NCBI GenBank assembly: GCA_003132165.1
Contig: PKWW01000050.1
Span: forward strand, 11,612 to 75,611
Direction of reading: 5' to 3'
DNA length: 64,000 nt
Source of the DNA: Acidimicrobiaceae bacterium
GTDB lineage: Bacteria > Actinomycetota > Acidimicrobiia > Acidimicrobiales > RAAP-2
The notes beneath the pieces were generated by a model, which made no database searches, was not told where the DNA came from, and worked only from the letters and a program-made list of their open reading frames with translations. Both the position numbers and the translations under genes were made by a program. Of this stretch, positions 53,698-63,030 are shown in pieces. The stretch's first letter is position 1, and the number at the start of each line of letters is the position of its first letter.

Positions 53698-55038
53698 ATG
53701 GATGATGAGCTCGTCAACAACGTGTGGCTTGACGAGATCGACTTCATTCCCGACCCCGCGGCGAAACAGCGAGCGCTCGAGGAGTTCGCCCTCTATCTGA
53801 ATCCCCAGAAGGTTCGCGTCATGCGCAGCGCCGGTCTCGACATCATCGAGGCTCAACGAAGTGGCCCTTGGGTCTGGGACCTCGATGGTCGACGGTTCCT
53901 CGACTGTTTCACGTCGGCCGGTTCGTTCAACGTCGGGAGGCGCAATCCGCGGATCGTCGCGGCCGCCCACCAAGCGATCGATCACCTGGACCACGGCAAC
54001 TTCCTCCTTTGCTCCGAGCAGAAGGCGGAGTTGGCCCGTCGTCTGGCCGAACTCGCGCCCGGTAATCTCTCGTGCACGATGTTCGGCACCGGTGGCGGCG
54101 AGGCGATCGACTTCGCCATCAAACTGGCCCGCGGCGCCACCCGGCGACCGAAGATAATCTCCACGCTCAACGGCTATCACGGCCACACCGGCTTCGCCCT
54201 CTCGGCGGCGGGCCGCGCGGCCTTCCGCGAGCCGTTCGAGCCGTTGATGACACAGTTCGAGCGGGTTCCCTTCGGCGACATCGACGCACTTGTTCGAGAA
54301 ATTGACGACAGCACCGCCGCGGTCCTGCTCGAGCCAATCCAGGGTGAGGGCGGGATCATCGTCGCCCCCGACGGCTACCTCGCCGCCGTGCGCGCAGAGT
54401 GTGACCGCGTCGGCGCGCTGCTCATCCTCGATGAGATCCAAACCGGTCTCGGCCGTACCGGCAAGTGGTGGGCGAGCGAGCACTACGGCGTCGTGCCCGA
54501 CATCATGACCGTCGCCAAGTCGTTGGGCGGTTCACTGTTCTCGATCTCGGCGACGATCTTCACCGAGGAACTGCGTGAATTTCTCATCCCGAATCCATTC
54601 ATCCACCTTTCGACATTCGGCGGTTCGGACGTCGCGTGCGCGGTCGCGCTCGAAGTGCTGAACGTGATCGAGGACACCGGACTCGTCGAGCACGCCGCCG
54701 CAATGGGGGAGCTGCTCTTCGCCAGGTTGCGCGCCATCGCCGAGGAGAACCCGTCGTACATTCGAGAGGTCCGCGGACTCGGTCTCATGGTGGGGGTCGA
54801 GTACGTCGAGGACTCGCTCGGACCGAGGATGTCGTACCACCTCGCCCAGCACGGCGTACTCGCGATCTACAGCGGCAATCAGCCATCGGTGATGCGGCTC
54901 ATGCCGTCGCTGGTCATCGAAGAGCCCCAGGTCGAGTACCTCATCGATGCGTTCCGCTCCGCCCTGGCGGATTTGAAAGAGGGCCAGGGTCCGAGTGAGT
55001 CACCGACACGGGCCAAACGTCGACCGGTTCGATCGTAA
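53698..55038 (+). CDS. Class III aminotransferase (PLP)
   Basis: 446 aa pyridoxal-phosphate enzyme of the omega-amino acid/ornithine/putrescine aminotransferase group. Motifs: CFTSAGSFNVGRRNPRIVAA near 70, phosphate-binding FGTGGGEAIDFAIKLAR near 127, NGYHGHTGFALSA, LLEPIQGEGG, LDEIQTGLGRTGKWWA (cofactor Asp), and Schiff-base Lys in TVAKSLGG near 279. Likely acts on an amine or amino acid with a terminal amino group. It is followed within 25 bases by an SCP2 gene and then an APC permease, suggesting a small amine uptake and breakdown unit. Confidence 0.9.
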   Translation: MDDELVNNVWLDEIDFIPDPAAKQRALEEFALYLNPQKVRVMRSAGLDIIEAQRSGPWVWDLDGRRFLDCFTSAGSFNVGRRNPRIVAAAHQAIDHLDHGNFLLCSEQKAELARRLAELAPGNLSCTMFGTGGGEAIDFAIKLARGATRRPKIISTLNGYHGHTGFALSAAGRAAFREPFEPLMTQFERVPFGDIDALVREIDDSTAAVLLEPIQGEGGIIVAPDGYLAAVRAECDRVGALLILDEIQTGLGRTGKWWASEHYGVVPDIMTVAKSLGGSLFSISATIFTEELREFLIPNPFIHLSTFGGSDVACAVALEVLNVIEDTGLVEHAAAMGELLFARLRAIAEENPSYIREVRGLGLMVGVEYVEDSLGPRMSYHLAQHGVLAIYSGNQPSVMRLMPSLVIEEPQVEYLIDAFRSALADLKEGQGPSESPTRAKRRPVRS

Positions 55039-55060
55039 TCGTGAGTGGAAAGTAGCGGCT

Positions 55061-55420
55061 ATGGCGGGTTGGCAGGAGTTGAGCGAGGCGCTTGACGATT
55101 ACACGGTCAGTTGCAACAGCAATGAGCGGCTTCGAAAGATGCAGCGCGACTGGACGCGCGTGCTCCACTTCATCTGTTCTGACACCGGGCAACCCTTCAC
55201 GATGGACGTCGACCACGGCGAAATCGTCGCGACGGTCGAAGGGCACGTGGGGGTGCCCGACATCGTGGTGACGACGACATCCGAGACTTTCTGTGACATG
55301 TTCTGGGGCGACCTCAATCCGGTACAGCGCTATCTGCGAGGCGAGATCGTCGTGAAGGGCTCGCAGGAGGATGTGATGCGCCTCGACGCCATCAGCTACG
55401 TGATCTGGCCCGAATCTTGA
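55061..55420 (+). CDS. SCP2 sterol-carrier-domain protein
   Basis: 119 aa from ATG 55061, 22 bases after the aminotransferase stop; the track start at 54995 is inside that gene. A free-standing SCP2 domain: FTMDVDHGEIVATVEGHVGVPDIVVTTTSETFCDMFWGDLNPVQRYLRGEIVVKGSQEDVMRLDAI is the family pattern. Such domains bind lipids or acyl-CoA. Why one lies between an aminotransferase and a permease is unclear. No good ribosome site. Its stop overlaps the TTG start of the permease. Confidence 0.85.
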   Translation: MAGWQELSEALDDYTVSCNSNERLRKMQRDWTRVLHFICSDTGQPFTMDVDHGEIVATVEGHVGVPDIVVTTTSETFCDMFWGDLNPVQRYLRGEIVVKGSQEDVMRLDAISYVIWPES

Positions 55421-56817
55421 GCGATGCAGACGCCCAGCGCGAAGCAATAACGCTTCGCCGCTCCGTGGGCACCGCCACCGCCACGGCCACTTCGGCGGGG
55501 CTGGCCTTCGCCGCGATCGACTACCTGGGCGTCGTGTCGATACTCGCCTACGCGCCCGGTGCGACCGCCGCGCTCGCGATCTTCATCGGGGGGATCTTCG
55601 TCGTATTGATCGCTGCGATCTTCTCCGAGCTCAACGGGCTCTTTCCGACCGCGGCGGGTATCCGTCTCTATCTCGGCCGCGCCATTGGCAACCGAACGGC
55701 GTTGGCGGTCACGTTCACCTACATGACGACGGTCATCCTGGTCATTGCGGCGGACGCCTTTCTGATCGGCGCGGCCGTTCGCCACGTGCTGAACGAACCC
55801 GCCGCACTGGCCTACGTGTGGATCGTCGTCCTGCTGGCGTTGGCGCTCGGCGCCAACCTGCGCGGCGTGCGCATCGCTGGATGGGTGCAGACCGTGGTGA
55901 CCTACACCGTGCTGATGGGTACGTCGATCCTCTCAGTGCTCGCGCTGTTTCACGTCGGGGGATCCTTCCGGCGTCCCTTGGATCTCTTCGGCGGCGGCAC
56001 GTTCTCCGGCATTCAGGCGATCGCGTTCGCGCTGTTCTTGTACGCCGCCTTCGAGTGGGTGACGACCACCGCCGAGGAAGCACGGACACCGAAGGTCATC
56101 ACCCGGGCTCTGTTCATCGCCCCCGTACTGATCTGGATCGTGTCGACAGTGTTCGCGTTGGCGCTCTCGCATCTAGTTCGCTATTCGACGCTTCACTCGA
56201 GCGCCTATCCCCAACTCCTGCTCGGGAGGGCGGCGCTCGGCACGGTGGGTGAACTTTGGATGCTGGCGCTCACGGTGCTCACCGCGCTCAACACGTTCAA
56301 CGGCGGATTTCTCGTCGCCTCGCGTTTCATCTACGCGGCGGCCCGCGAGAACAACTTGCCCCGCCAGTTCGCACGTCTGAACATGAACGCAGTGCCGTGG
56401 CTGGCCGTGACCACCTTGGCGGGGGTGTCGGCGATCGTGGCCGCGATCGTGTTCGCCACCGGCCAGTGGTTGCTGCTCGTGTCGGTGGGTGCGGCGATCG
56501 AGTGCGGCATCTACGCGATTGGATCGCTCTGCCTGTTGCGGCTGCGGTCGCGGGTGGATCGCAAACGTCCCTTCAAGCTCTTCGCGGGCGTACCGCTGGC
56601 CGGTATCGGCGCCGTTCTCTTCAGTGTCCTCTTCGTGGCGACGGCGTTCGCTGACCCCAAGGATTCGCGACGATTCTCCGTGGCGCCGTTCGCAGTGATC
56701 GCGGTGCTCGGTGCTGTCTCGACGCTGTACGTGCTGTTGATCGTTCCGCGACTGCAGCGCGCGGCCGAGCAGCGGGCCAGCGCGGCTCGCCCCCGTCGTC
56801 GCCCCGCCCGTTCGTAG
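55417..56817 (+). CDS. APC-superfamily amino acid/polyamine permease
   Basis: 466 aa, about 12 membrane helices. Helix 1 region TATATSAGLAFAAIDYLGVVSILAYAPG, helix 2-3 FSELNGLFPTAAGIRLYLGRAIGNRTA, helix 6 FALFLYAAFEWVTTTAEEARTP, and a basic C-terminus. It starts at TTG 55417, overlapping the SCP2 stop by 4 bases, so it is translated with the aminotransferase unit and probably brings in its substrate. Only distantly like the permease at 48142. Confidence 0.88.
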   Translation: MSDADAQREAITLRRSVGTATATATSAGLAFAAIDYLGVVSILAYAPGATAALAIFIGGIFVVLIAAIFSELNGLFPTAAGIRLYLGRAIGNRTALAVTFTYMTTVILVIAADAFLIGAAVRHVLNEPAALAYVWIVVLLALALGANLRGVRIAGWVQTVVTYTVLMGTSILSVLALFHVGGSFRRPLDLFGGGTFSGIQAIAFALFLYAAFEWVTTTAEEARTPKVITRALFIAPVLIWIVSTVFALALSHLVRYSTLHSSAYPQLLLGRAALGTVGELWMLALTVLTALNTFNGGFLVASRFIYAAARENNLPRQFARLNMNAVPWLAVTTLAGVSAIVAAIVFATGQWLLLVSVGAAIECGIYAIGSLCLLRLRSRVDRKRPFKLFAGVPLAGIGAVLFSVLFVATAFADPKDSRRFSVAPFAVIAVLGAVSTLYVLLIVPRLQRAAEQRASAARPRRRPARS

Positions 56818-56898
56818 CGTCGACGACGCCGAGGATCGAGACGTGGCCCGTCGATGCCGCTCGTTTCGTAACACCTCGAGAAGTTGAAAACGTACGTT

Positions 56899-57708
56899 CT
56901 AATTCGGCCGGTGGGCGAGCATCGTGAAGGTGAGCGGAATCCGGGGCCGGCCAGCGGGAATCACACGACGACCGCCCGTCCCCTCGATCAGCCACGGAAA
57001 CTGTTGGAAGACCGTCCAATCGTGTTCTAGCAGCGAGTCGAGCACGAGACCATTGCTGAGCAGGGAGCTGACTATCTCGCCCAATGAGTGGTTCCACTCG
57101 TAGGTCGTCGTGGACGAGAGTTTCGCGCCGTCGGTGTACGTGGTGTCCTGGTCGAAGACCATGGGTCGATCGGTCTCTTCGAAGTAACTGAACTCGACTT
57201 GGTCGCCGCCGTCATCGAACGCGGCGGCGAAGGGGTGGACGTCATGAATGTAGAGACGCCCTCCGGGTCCGAGGAGCCGCGCCACGACCGAGCCCCACGA
57301 CGCGACGTCCGGGAGCCAGCAGAGCGCGCCGAGACTCACGTAGACGATATCGAAATGCTGGCCCGCGACTGCGTTGGGGGCGTCATAGACATCCGAACAG
57401 ATGAACGTGGAGCGCTCGGCGAGTCCGGCTCGCTCGGCGAGTTCGACCGCGGCCTTGACGGCCGCGGGTGAGAAGTCGACGCCGGTCACGTTGGCGCCCG
57501 CGCGGGCCCAGTTCAGGGTGTCCATGCCGAAGTGGCACTGGAGATGGATGATGTCGAGGCCGGTCACGTCACCGAGGGCCTCGATCTCCTCGGGCGAAGG
57601 CCCCGGAGAAGAATCAAGCCAGCCGTTCACGTCGTAGAAGCGCGACCGGGTGTGGATCGCGACGCGATCGTCCCAGTTCGATCGATTGGCCTCCAGGCGT
57701 GGGTCCAT
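56899..57708 (-). CDS. Class I SAM-dependent methyltransferase
   Basis: 269 aa. Rossmann-fold methyltransferase with motif I GLDIIHLQCHFGMDTLNWA near 50, GANVTGVDFSPAAVKAAVELA, and FDIVYVSLGALCWLPD near 125. The N-terminus NRSNWDDRVAIH is typical of a large actinobacterial family of unknown substrate. ATG 57708 is 6 bases after minus-strand TAGCCT, so the transcript appears leaderless. Divergent from the beta-glucosidase gene. Confidence 0.88.
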   Translation of the reverse strand: MDPRLEANRSNWDDRVAIHTRSRFYDVNGWLDSSPGPSPEEIEALGDVTGLDIIHLQCHFGMDTLNWARAGANVTGVDFSPAAVKAAVELAERAGLAERSTFICSDVYDAPNAVAGQHFDIVYVSLGALCWLPDVASWGSVVARLLGPGGRLYIHDVHPFAAAFDDGGDQVEFSYFEETDRPMVFDQDTTYTDGAKLSSTTTYEWNHSLGEIVSSLLSNGLVLDSLLEHDWTVFQQFPWLIEGTGGRRVIPAGRPRIPLTFTMLAHRPN

Positions 57709-57714
57709 TGGCGA

Positions 57715-57720
57715 AGGCTA
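57715..57720 (-). promoter_or_regulatory. -10 element of the methyltransferase gene (leaderless)
   Basis: Minus-strand TAGCCT, 6 bases before ATG 57708. Confidence 0.55.
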
Positions 57721-57899
57721 CTTGGCCGTGACTTCGGAACGGCTGGGTTCGGACCCCAGCGTGGTGTGGGACCTCACGCTTTCCTATGAGGATTTTGGTT
57801 CTGAGCGGTTGGTGGTCCTGTCGCGACCGAAGTCGCGACGTAGCATTCACAGCGAACACCGAAGCTGGTCCACAGAGTTTCCAGAATTGGAGAGTCATC

Positions 57900-60329
57900 G
57901 TGTTGAATCTCAACGAAGAATCAAGGATTGAGTCGCTGCTCGACGCGATGACACTCGAGGAGAAGGCGTCGCTCACGGGCGGTGGCGACGTGTGGCACCT
58001 GCCGGCAATCGAACGACTCGGCATCGGCAGTCTCAAGATGTCCGACGGGCCGTCGGGTGTGCGAGGTCAGCACTTCGGCCTGCGACGATCACTTTCGTTC
58101 CCTTGCGGCATGGCGGTAGGTGCGACGTGGAACGTAGAACTCACCTCGCGCTATGGCCGAGTCCTTTCCGAAGAGGCGGTCGCCAAGGGTGTGCATGTGC
58201 TGCTCGGACCCACCGTTGGCATACCGCGCACTCCGCTCGGAGGCCGCGTCTTCGAATCCTTCGCCGAGGATCCGAAACTCGCGGCCACCCTTGCGGTCGC
58301 TTACATTCGCGGCGTACAGGACGGTGGGGTCGCCTGCTGTGTGAAGCACTTCGCCTGCAATGACCAGGAGTTCGAGCGAATGACGATCAGTGCTGAAGTT
58401 GACGAGCGCACGCTCCGAGAGATCCACTTACCGGCGTTCGAGGCGGCCGTTCGCGACGGCGGGGTGCTGTCGGTGATGAGCGCGTACAACCGTGTTGGCG
58501 GCGTCTACTGCGGTGAACATGGCGAACTCTTGGGTTCGATCCTCAAGGGAGAATGGGACTTTGACGGCGCGGTGATCTCCGATTGGCTCGGCACCCACAG
58601 CACCGTGGCGGCGGCGGTGGCGGGACTCGACGTGGAAATGCCCGGACCTCCGCGCTTCTTCGGTCAGCGTCTAGCCGAGGCGGTTGATGCGGGTGAACTG
58701 GACGTCACGATGCTCGACGAGAAAGTCCGTCGCATCCTTCGCATCGCTAGTCACACCGGCATCCTCGGTGCGAGTACGCGCAGTGACGAGCCCCAGGACC
58801 CCGACATCCCGAGCCGCCGGGCGCTGGCCCGTGAGCTTTGTGTCGAGGCGACGGTGCTGCTTGCCAACGACGGGTTGTTGCCACTGGATCCGACGATCCG
58901 CAGCATCGCGGTGATCGGGCCGAGCGCCGACCATCTTGTCACCGGTGGTGGCGGCAGTTCCGAGGTGCTCGCGCACCGGACGGGATCGCTGTTGAAGGAG
59001 CTCGGTGCCCGTTTCCCCGAAGCGACAATCGTGCACGAACCCGGATGCGCTCTCGGCGACGAAATTGATCCGATCGATCCCACGCTGCTCGGTGAAGGGA
59101 TGCTCCTCGAGTACTACAACGGTGAGTTCAACGCCGACGTCGCGCACCGCGACACGTTGCTACTCGGGCGCTTCATCACGTTGGGCGATCCCGCACCAGG
59201 TGTCAGCTTCAAGGACTTCTCACTTCGCGCTACCGGAGTGCTCTCTCCGGACACGTCCGGTCCGTGGCAACTCGCGATGAGTGCGACCGGCCCGACGCGC
59301 GTACTGCTGAACGGCAATGCGTTGCTCGACAACGCCGCCGCGGGCCCCGGCGAGTCCTTCTACGGGCTTGGCACCGCCGCGCAGAACGTCACCGTCGATC
59401 TCGAAGTCGGCCACTCGTACGAGCTGGTCGTGGAACTGCGCTCCACGGGACTCCCCATCGCGGGTTTCGAGTTGGGTGCTCGACCCCCGCGCCGGGCCGA
59501 CCTGCTGGAGCGCGCCGTTCGCGCCGCCGCGAACGCCGACGTGGCGATTGTCGTGGTGGGCTCATCGCGCACCTCCGAAACCGAAGGGGCCGACCGGACG
59601 GACCTACGCCTCATCGGCGCCCAGGACGAACTGGTGGGTCGTATCGTCGACGCGAATCCTCGAACCGTGGTGGTGTTGAACGTCGGTGCGCCGGTACAGA
59701 CACCGTGGGCCTCGCGAGCGGCGGCGATCCTCAACTGCTGGTACCCGGGCGAAGAAGGCGCCGGAGCTCTCGCCCAGATACTGAGTGGCGAAGAGGACCC
59801 CGGTGGGCGCCTTCCCATAACCTTCCCCAAGGCCATCGAGGACACTCCGACCTTCGGGGAGTGGTACCCGGGAACGAACGGCAAGGTCACCTACGGCGAA
59901 GGGGTCTTCGTCGGATACCGGCACTACGATTCGCGCGGTGTCGAGCCGCAGTTCGCGTTCGGCCACGGTCTTTCCTACTCATCGTTCGAGTACAGCGTGC
60001 CAATCATCGAGATCGTCAGCGGCGTCGTACGGGCCCGGGTGGCAATCACCAACGCTGGTGATCGACGAGCGCGTGAGGTCGTGCAGGTCTACGTTCGCGC
60101 GCTCGACCCCGTGATCGAATGCCCCGACAAGGAGTTGAGGGCATTCGAGAAGGTTCACCTCGAGGCCGGAGCGACGATCGACGTGTCGTTCGAACTCAGC
60201 GCCCGCGATTTCTGCTACTGGGACGAGGCCGCTCACGACTGGAAGGTGGCGGGCCACGACTTCGAGTTGCTGTTCGCCTCGTCGTCGCGTGACGTGCGCC
60301 AGAGCGCCACCGTCACGCTGCACCGCTGA
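57900..60329 (+). CDS. Family GH3 beta-glucosidase with PA14 insert
   Basis: 809 aa from GTG 57900, which has GGAGAG 7 bases upstream; the track start at 57786 adds 38 unlikely residues. Order of domains: GH3 N barrel with LGIGSLKMSDGPSGVR, nucleophile Asp in GAVISDWLGTH near 225, GH3 C domain with VIGPSADHLVTGGGGSSEV, an inserted PA14 domain (LLEYYNGEF, about 395-535) that binds sugars, and a C-terminal fibronectin-like domain with VQVYVRAL. No signal peptide, so it probably splits imported beta-glucosides in the cytoplasm. No sugar transporter is adjacent. Confidence 0.93.
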   Translation: MLNLNEESRIESLLDAMTLEEKASLTGGGDVWHLPAIERLGIGSLKMSDGPSGVRGQHFGLRRSLSFPCGMAVGATWNVELTSRYGRVLSEEAVAKGVHVLLGPTVGIPRTPLGGRVFESFAEDPKLAATLAVAYIRGVQDGGVACCVKHFACNDQEFERMTISAEVDERTLREIHLPAFEAAVRDGGVLSVMSAYNRVGGVYCGEHGELLGSILKGEWDFDGAVISDWLGTHSTVAAAVAGLDVEMPGPPRFFGQRLAEAVDAGELDVTMLDEKVRRILRIASHTGILGASTRSDEPQDPDIPSRRALARELCVEATVLLANDGLLPLDPTIRSIAVIGPSADHLVTGGGGSSEVLAHRTGSLLKELGARFPEATIVHEPGCALGDEIDPIDPTLLGEGMLLEYYNGEFNADVAHRDTLLLGRFITLGDPAPGVSFKDFSLRATGVLSPDTSGPWQLAMSATGPTRVLLNGNALLDNAAAGPGESFYGLGTAAQNVTVDLEVGHSYELVVELRSTGLPIAGFELGARPPRRADLLERAVRAAANADVAIVVVGSSRTSETEGADRTDLRLIGAQDELVGRIVDANPRTVVVLNVGAPVQTPWASRAAAILNCWYPGEEGAGALAQILSGEEDPGGRLPITFPKAIEDTPTFGEWYPGTNGKVTYGEGVFVGYRHYDSRGVEPQFAFGHGLSYSSFEYSVPIIEIVSGVVRARVAITNAGDRRAREVVQVYVRALDPVIECPDKELRAFEKVHLEAGATIDVSFELSARDFCYWDEAAHDWKVAGHDFELLFASSSRDVRQSATVTLHR

Positions 60330-60402
60330 CGGGGTTGGTGACAGCCTCGACGAAGTGGGTGAGGAGGTGGCGGCCGGTGTCCTTCACCCGTTCGTTGACG
60401 CC

Positions 60403-61533
60403 CTACAGCGACGCGTAGACGGCGCTGATCAGTGCCCGGTTACACGTGCTCTGCCATCGGGGGATGACACGGTTCATCACGTAGCCGACGGCGAGCCCTC
60501 GGCCCGGGTCGGCGAATCCCACTGCGCCACCAGTACCGAAGTGGCCGAAACTCGTGAGATCCGGGCCGAAGGGTCGTTTCGAGGTGGAGGGCTGGAAACC
60601 GAGACCGAACGAGACGTCTTGGGCCAGGACGGGACACGGACCAGATGATTGGACGGACGTGCTCTCCCTGATCATTGATTCGCTCAGGAGTTTTCCAGGT
60701 TCGAGGAGAGCCGCGTAGAACCCGGCCAATCCTCGCGCCGACCCGTGGCCGTTGGTTGAGGGAACCTGCGCCCTTCGCCATTCTTCGGTGTTCACGACGC
60801 CCATCGAGGAATAGCCCGGGGGATTGAAGTAGCCCCGAAGGATCATCGATCCCTCGCCTCCGTCGTCCGGTGGCAGAGCCACGGGCGACTGTGCGGAGTC
60901 CCAGGCGATCGCCGCGCAGCGTTCGAGGTCAGAGGACGCCACACCGAAGTGCAGGTCGAGACCGAGGTCGCTCGAGAGATTGGCGAGCAGTTCATGGGGC
61001 GTCAATCCACTGAGGCGCCGCGCCATCTCACCAACGAGGTGGCCGTAGGTGTTGGTGTGGTAAACGTGGCGGCTCCCGGGTTCGAACCACGGACGGGTTT
61101 CGGCGAGTGCCGTTGTCATCGTGTCCCAGCTCCAAAGGTTGTCATTGGTCAGCTCCGTACGGATGGCCGGAACGCCAGCGCGGTGACAGAGTGCTTGGCG
61201 AATCGTCGCACGTTCCTTACCGGCTTGCGCGAACTGCGGCCACACCGTCGCGATAGGCGCGTCCAAATCAATCGAGTGCTTCTCGAGCTCACGCAGTAAC
61301 AATGTCGCGATGAGTGGCTTGCCCGCGGAATAGAAGTCGGCAATGGTGTCTTCGCGCCAGGGTTCGCCCGTTGAGGAATCCTTGCAGCCGCCCCAGAGAT
61401 CCACCACGGTCTCGCCATGAAGCATCACTGCGACCGCCGCACCGATCTCGCCGCGCTGTTCGAGGTTGTCGATGAACGCGCCGCGAACGGATTCGAACTC
61501 GCGCGAACACGTCCCGTCGATGAGTACCTTCAC
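60403..61533 (-). CDS. Beta-lactamase-fold serine hydrolase/esterase
   Basis: 376 aa, class C beta-lactamase-like family VIII esterase type. SAGK (SxxK) near residue 75 is the nucleophile motif, YHTNTYG supplies the YxN-like element, and HFGTGGAVGFADP is the C-terminal loop. No signal peptide. I prefer GTG 61533, because the upstream ATG at 61548 sits inside the 61543-61580 inverted repeat and adds only five residues. Related in fold but not closely similar to the hydrolase at 22390. Substrate unknown. Confidence 0.85.
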   Translation of the reverse strand: MKVLIDGTCSREFESVRGAFIDNLEQRGEIGAAVAVMLHGETVVDLWGGCKDSSTGEPWREDTIADFYSAGKPLIATLLLRELEKHSIDLDAPIATVWPQFAQAGKERATIRQALCHRAGVPAIRTELTNDNLWSWDTMTTALAETRPWFEPGSRHVYHTNTYGHLVGEMARRLSGLTPHELLANLSSDLGLDLHFGVASSDLERCAAIAWDSAQSPVALPPDDGGEGSMILRGYFNPPGYSSMGVVNTEEWRRAQVPSTNGHGSARGLAGFYAALLEPGKLLSESMIRESTSVQSSGPCPVLAQDVSFGLGFQPSTSKRPFGPDLTSFGHFGTGGAVGFADPGRGLAVGYVMNRVIPRWQSTCNRALISAVYASL

Positions 61534-61542
61534 GTGACTATT

Positions 61543-61580
61543 CAACAACCTCGCGGGCCCGATGACTCGCGAGGTTGTTG
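61543..61580 (-). terminator. Long perfect inverted repeat between two hydrolase genes
   Basis: CAACAACCTCGCG and CGCGAGGTTGTTG, 13-base perfect arms with a 12-base loop. It lies between the end of the alpha/beta hydrolase gene (61666) and the start of the downstream serine hydrolase (61533). No T-run follows, so it may be a terminator, an RNA-level control of the downstream gene or an operator. Confidence 0.45.
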
Positions 61581-61665
61581 GGCAACACTCAATTGCCGAC
61601 GGCTCACCCGAGACGAAGGCTCTGAGCGCCAGGCGATCAGCGGATTCCCACGGCTCTTGAGCCCG

Positions 61666-62529
61666 TCATTGACCAACAACCGGCCTGATCCGTTCGTCGA
61701 GAAAGGTGATCACCGCGTGGGAGAAGGCGTCATTCTGGTCACCCGCGATCATGTGAGCGGCGCCTGGCACCTCCACCACGACCAGTCCGGGGATACGCGA
61801 GGCGAGGTCGTTGACGCCTTCATCGCTCACCACGTCACTGAGAAGCCCACGCACGAGCATCGTCGGCACCGCTATGTTGTTAATCGCCGCTTCGAGCAGT
61901 TCCCTGTAACGCGCGGCGACCACTTCGGTCCTGCTCGAGTCGAGGACCCGCGGATCCCAGTGCCAGTACCAGCGCCCGTCTCGTTCGCGTAAGACCTTCT
62001 TCAAGCCCTCCGGGTTGAACCTCCGAGTCCGTTGGGGTGTGTACGCCGCGATCGCCGCCGCCGCCTCTTCGAGGGTGTCGAATCCCTCGATCCCGGACTG
62101 CATGAAATCCCTGATTCGCTGAATCCCCTCCGGGTTCGATTTTGGCGCGATATCCACGAGGACCAGTCCGGACGACACCGTTCGATCACTCGTTCCTTCG
62201 GCGAGCATCGCGGCCATCCCGCCCAGCGAGGCACCCACCAATACCGGGGGCCGGCCGAGTTGATCCGCGACCGAAATCACGTCGGCGCCGTACGCAGTAA
62301 AGGAATAATCGCCGTTGGCAGCCCACTCGCTGTCGCCGTGGCCACGGAGGTCGATGGTGACAGCTCGCCAGCCCCGGGTCGCCACAGCGTCGGCGGTGGC
62401 GCCCCACGCGTGCCTGGTCTGACCGCCGCCGTGAAGGAACAGAACGGGCCAGCCCTCGGGGTCCCCTCTGGAGTCCCCGGCGAGTCGAAGCCCTTCGAAA
62501 CCAGCGAATTGGATCTGTTCAACGTCCAT
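61666..62529 (-). CDS. Alpha/beta hydrolase
   Basis: 287 aa from ATG 62529. Motifs: oxyanion HGGGQTRHAWG near 32-42, DLRGHGDSEW, nucleophile elbow GASLGG (near 104), Asp in the later strand, and catalytic His in VPGAAHMIAGDQND near 265. No signal peptide. Minus-strand TAACGT lies 8 bases before ATG 62529, which favours it over the ATG at 62538. Substrate unknown; similar in plan to the hydrolase at 2481. Confidence 0.87.
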   Translation of the reverse strand: MDVEQIQFAGFEGLRLAGDSRGDPEGWPVLFLHGGGQTRHAWGATADAVATRGWRAVTIDLRGHGDSEWAANGDYSFTAYGADVISVADQLGRPPVLVGASLGGMAAMLAEGTSDRTVSSGLVLVDIAPKSNPEGIQRIRDFMQSGIEGFDTLEEAAAAIAAYTPQRTRRFNPEGLKKVLRERDGRWYWHWDPRVLDSSRTEVVAARYRELLEAAINNIAVPTMLVRGLLSDVVSDEGVNDLASRIPGLVVVEVPGAAHMIAGDQNDAFSHAVITFLDERIRPVVGQ

Positions 62530-62537
62530 GTTGATCA

Positions 62538-62543
62538 ACGTTA
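62538..62543 (-). promoter_or_regulatory. -10 element of the 61666-62529 hydrolase gene (leaderless)
   Basis: Minus-strand TAACGT, 8 bases before ATG 62529. No ribosome site is visible. Confidence 0.45.
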
Positions 62544-62662
62544 CCCACGCGCAAGGTGACCGACATTTTCCAGAGCGCGTCGTTGGTCACGGCGCGAAGT
62601 CGAATTTCGAGACGACGTTCGAAGACTTCGTCAATCGGCGCGATGCTGCGCCGGGGGAGAGG

Positions 62663-62935
62663 CTAGATAATCTGGGTAATCGTTATATGGGGCGCGCCGA
62701 TGACGCCGCTGGCGCGCATGGCCTCTGCGAGAGCGGGGTCCGAGACGAACGTCGTCGCCGCTTCCACCGTGTCGAAGTAGTGCAATACGAGGACAAACGT
62801 CATGTCCTCGGGCGAGCAGTAGACCTCGTCACGGTTGACGCCGCTTTCGCGGCGAAATCCCGCGTGCGCGTCGTAGGCCGTACGCCAGTGATCGTAACTT
62901 GTGACATTTGCTTTGACGAGCACAACAACAGGCAT
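62663..62935 (-). CDS. Small dimeric alpha/beta-barrel protein (monooxygenase-like)
   Basis: 90 aa. VLVKANVTSYDHWRTAYDAHAGFRRESGV, then a strand MTFVLVLHYFDTVEAATTFVSDPALAEAMRASGVIG, is the ferredoxin-like pattern of antibiotic-biosynthesis-monooxygenase-type proteins. Such proteins often act as dimers and can be cofactor-free oxygenases or just ligand binders. GGAGAG lies directly upstream of the ATG. Stand-alone gene between the hydrolase and the luciferase-like gene. Confidence 0.75.
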   Translation of the reverse strand: MPVVVLVKANVTSYDHWRTAYDAHAGFRRESGVNRDEVYCSPEDMTFVLVLHYFDTVEAATTFVSDPALAEAMRASGVIGAPHITITQII

Positions 62936-63030
62936 GGTCTCTCCAGTAATCGGTATCGGACTTCAGGCGAAGCGTAACACCGAGCACTCGTTATCGGCTT
63001 CGTTCGGATCTGTACAAGACTGGAGTCGCT

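Noticed and set aside
60289-60648. 119-aa plus-strand ORF after the GH3 gene
   Set aside because: Overlaps the end of the GH3 gene and the antisense of the serine hydrolase; no support.
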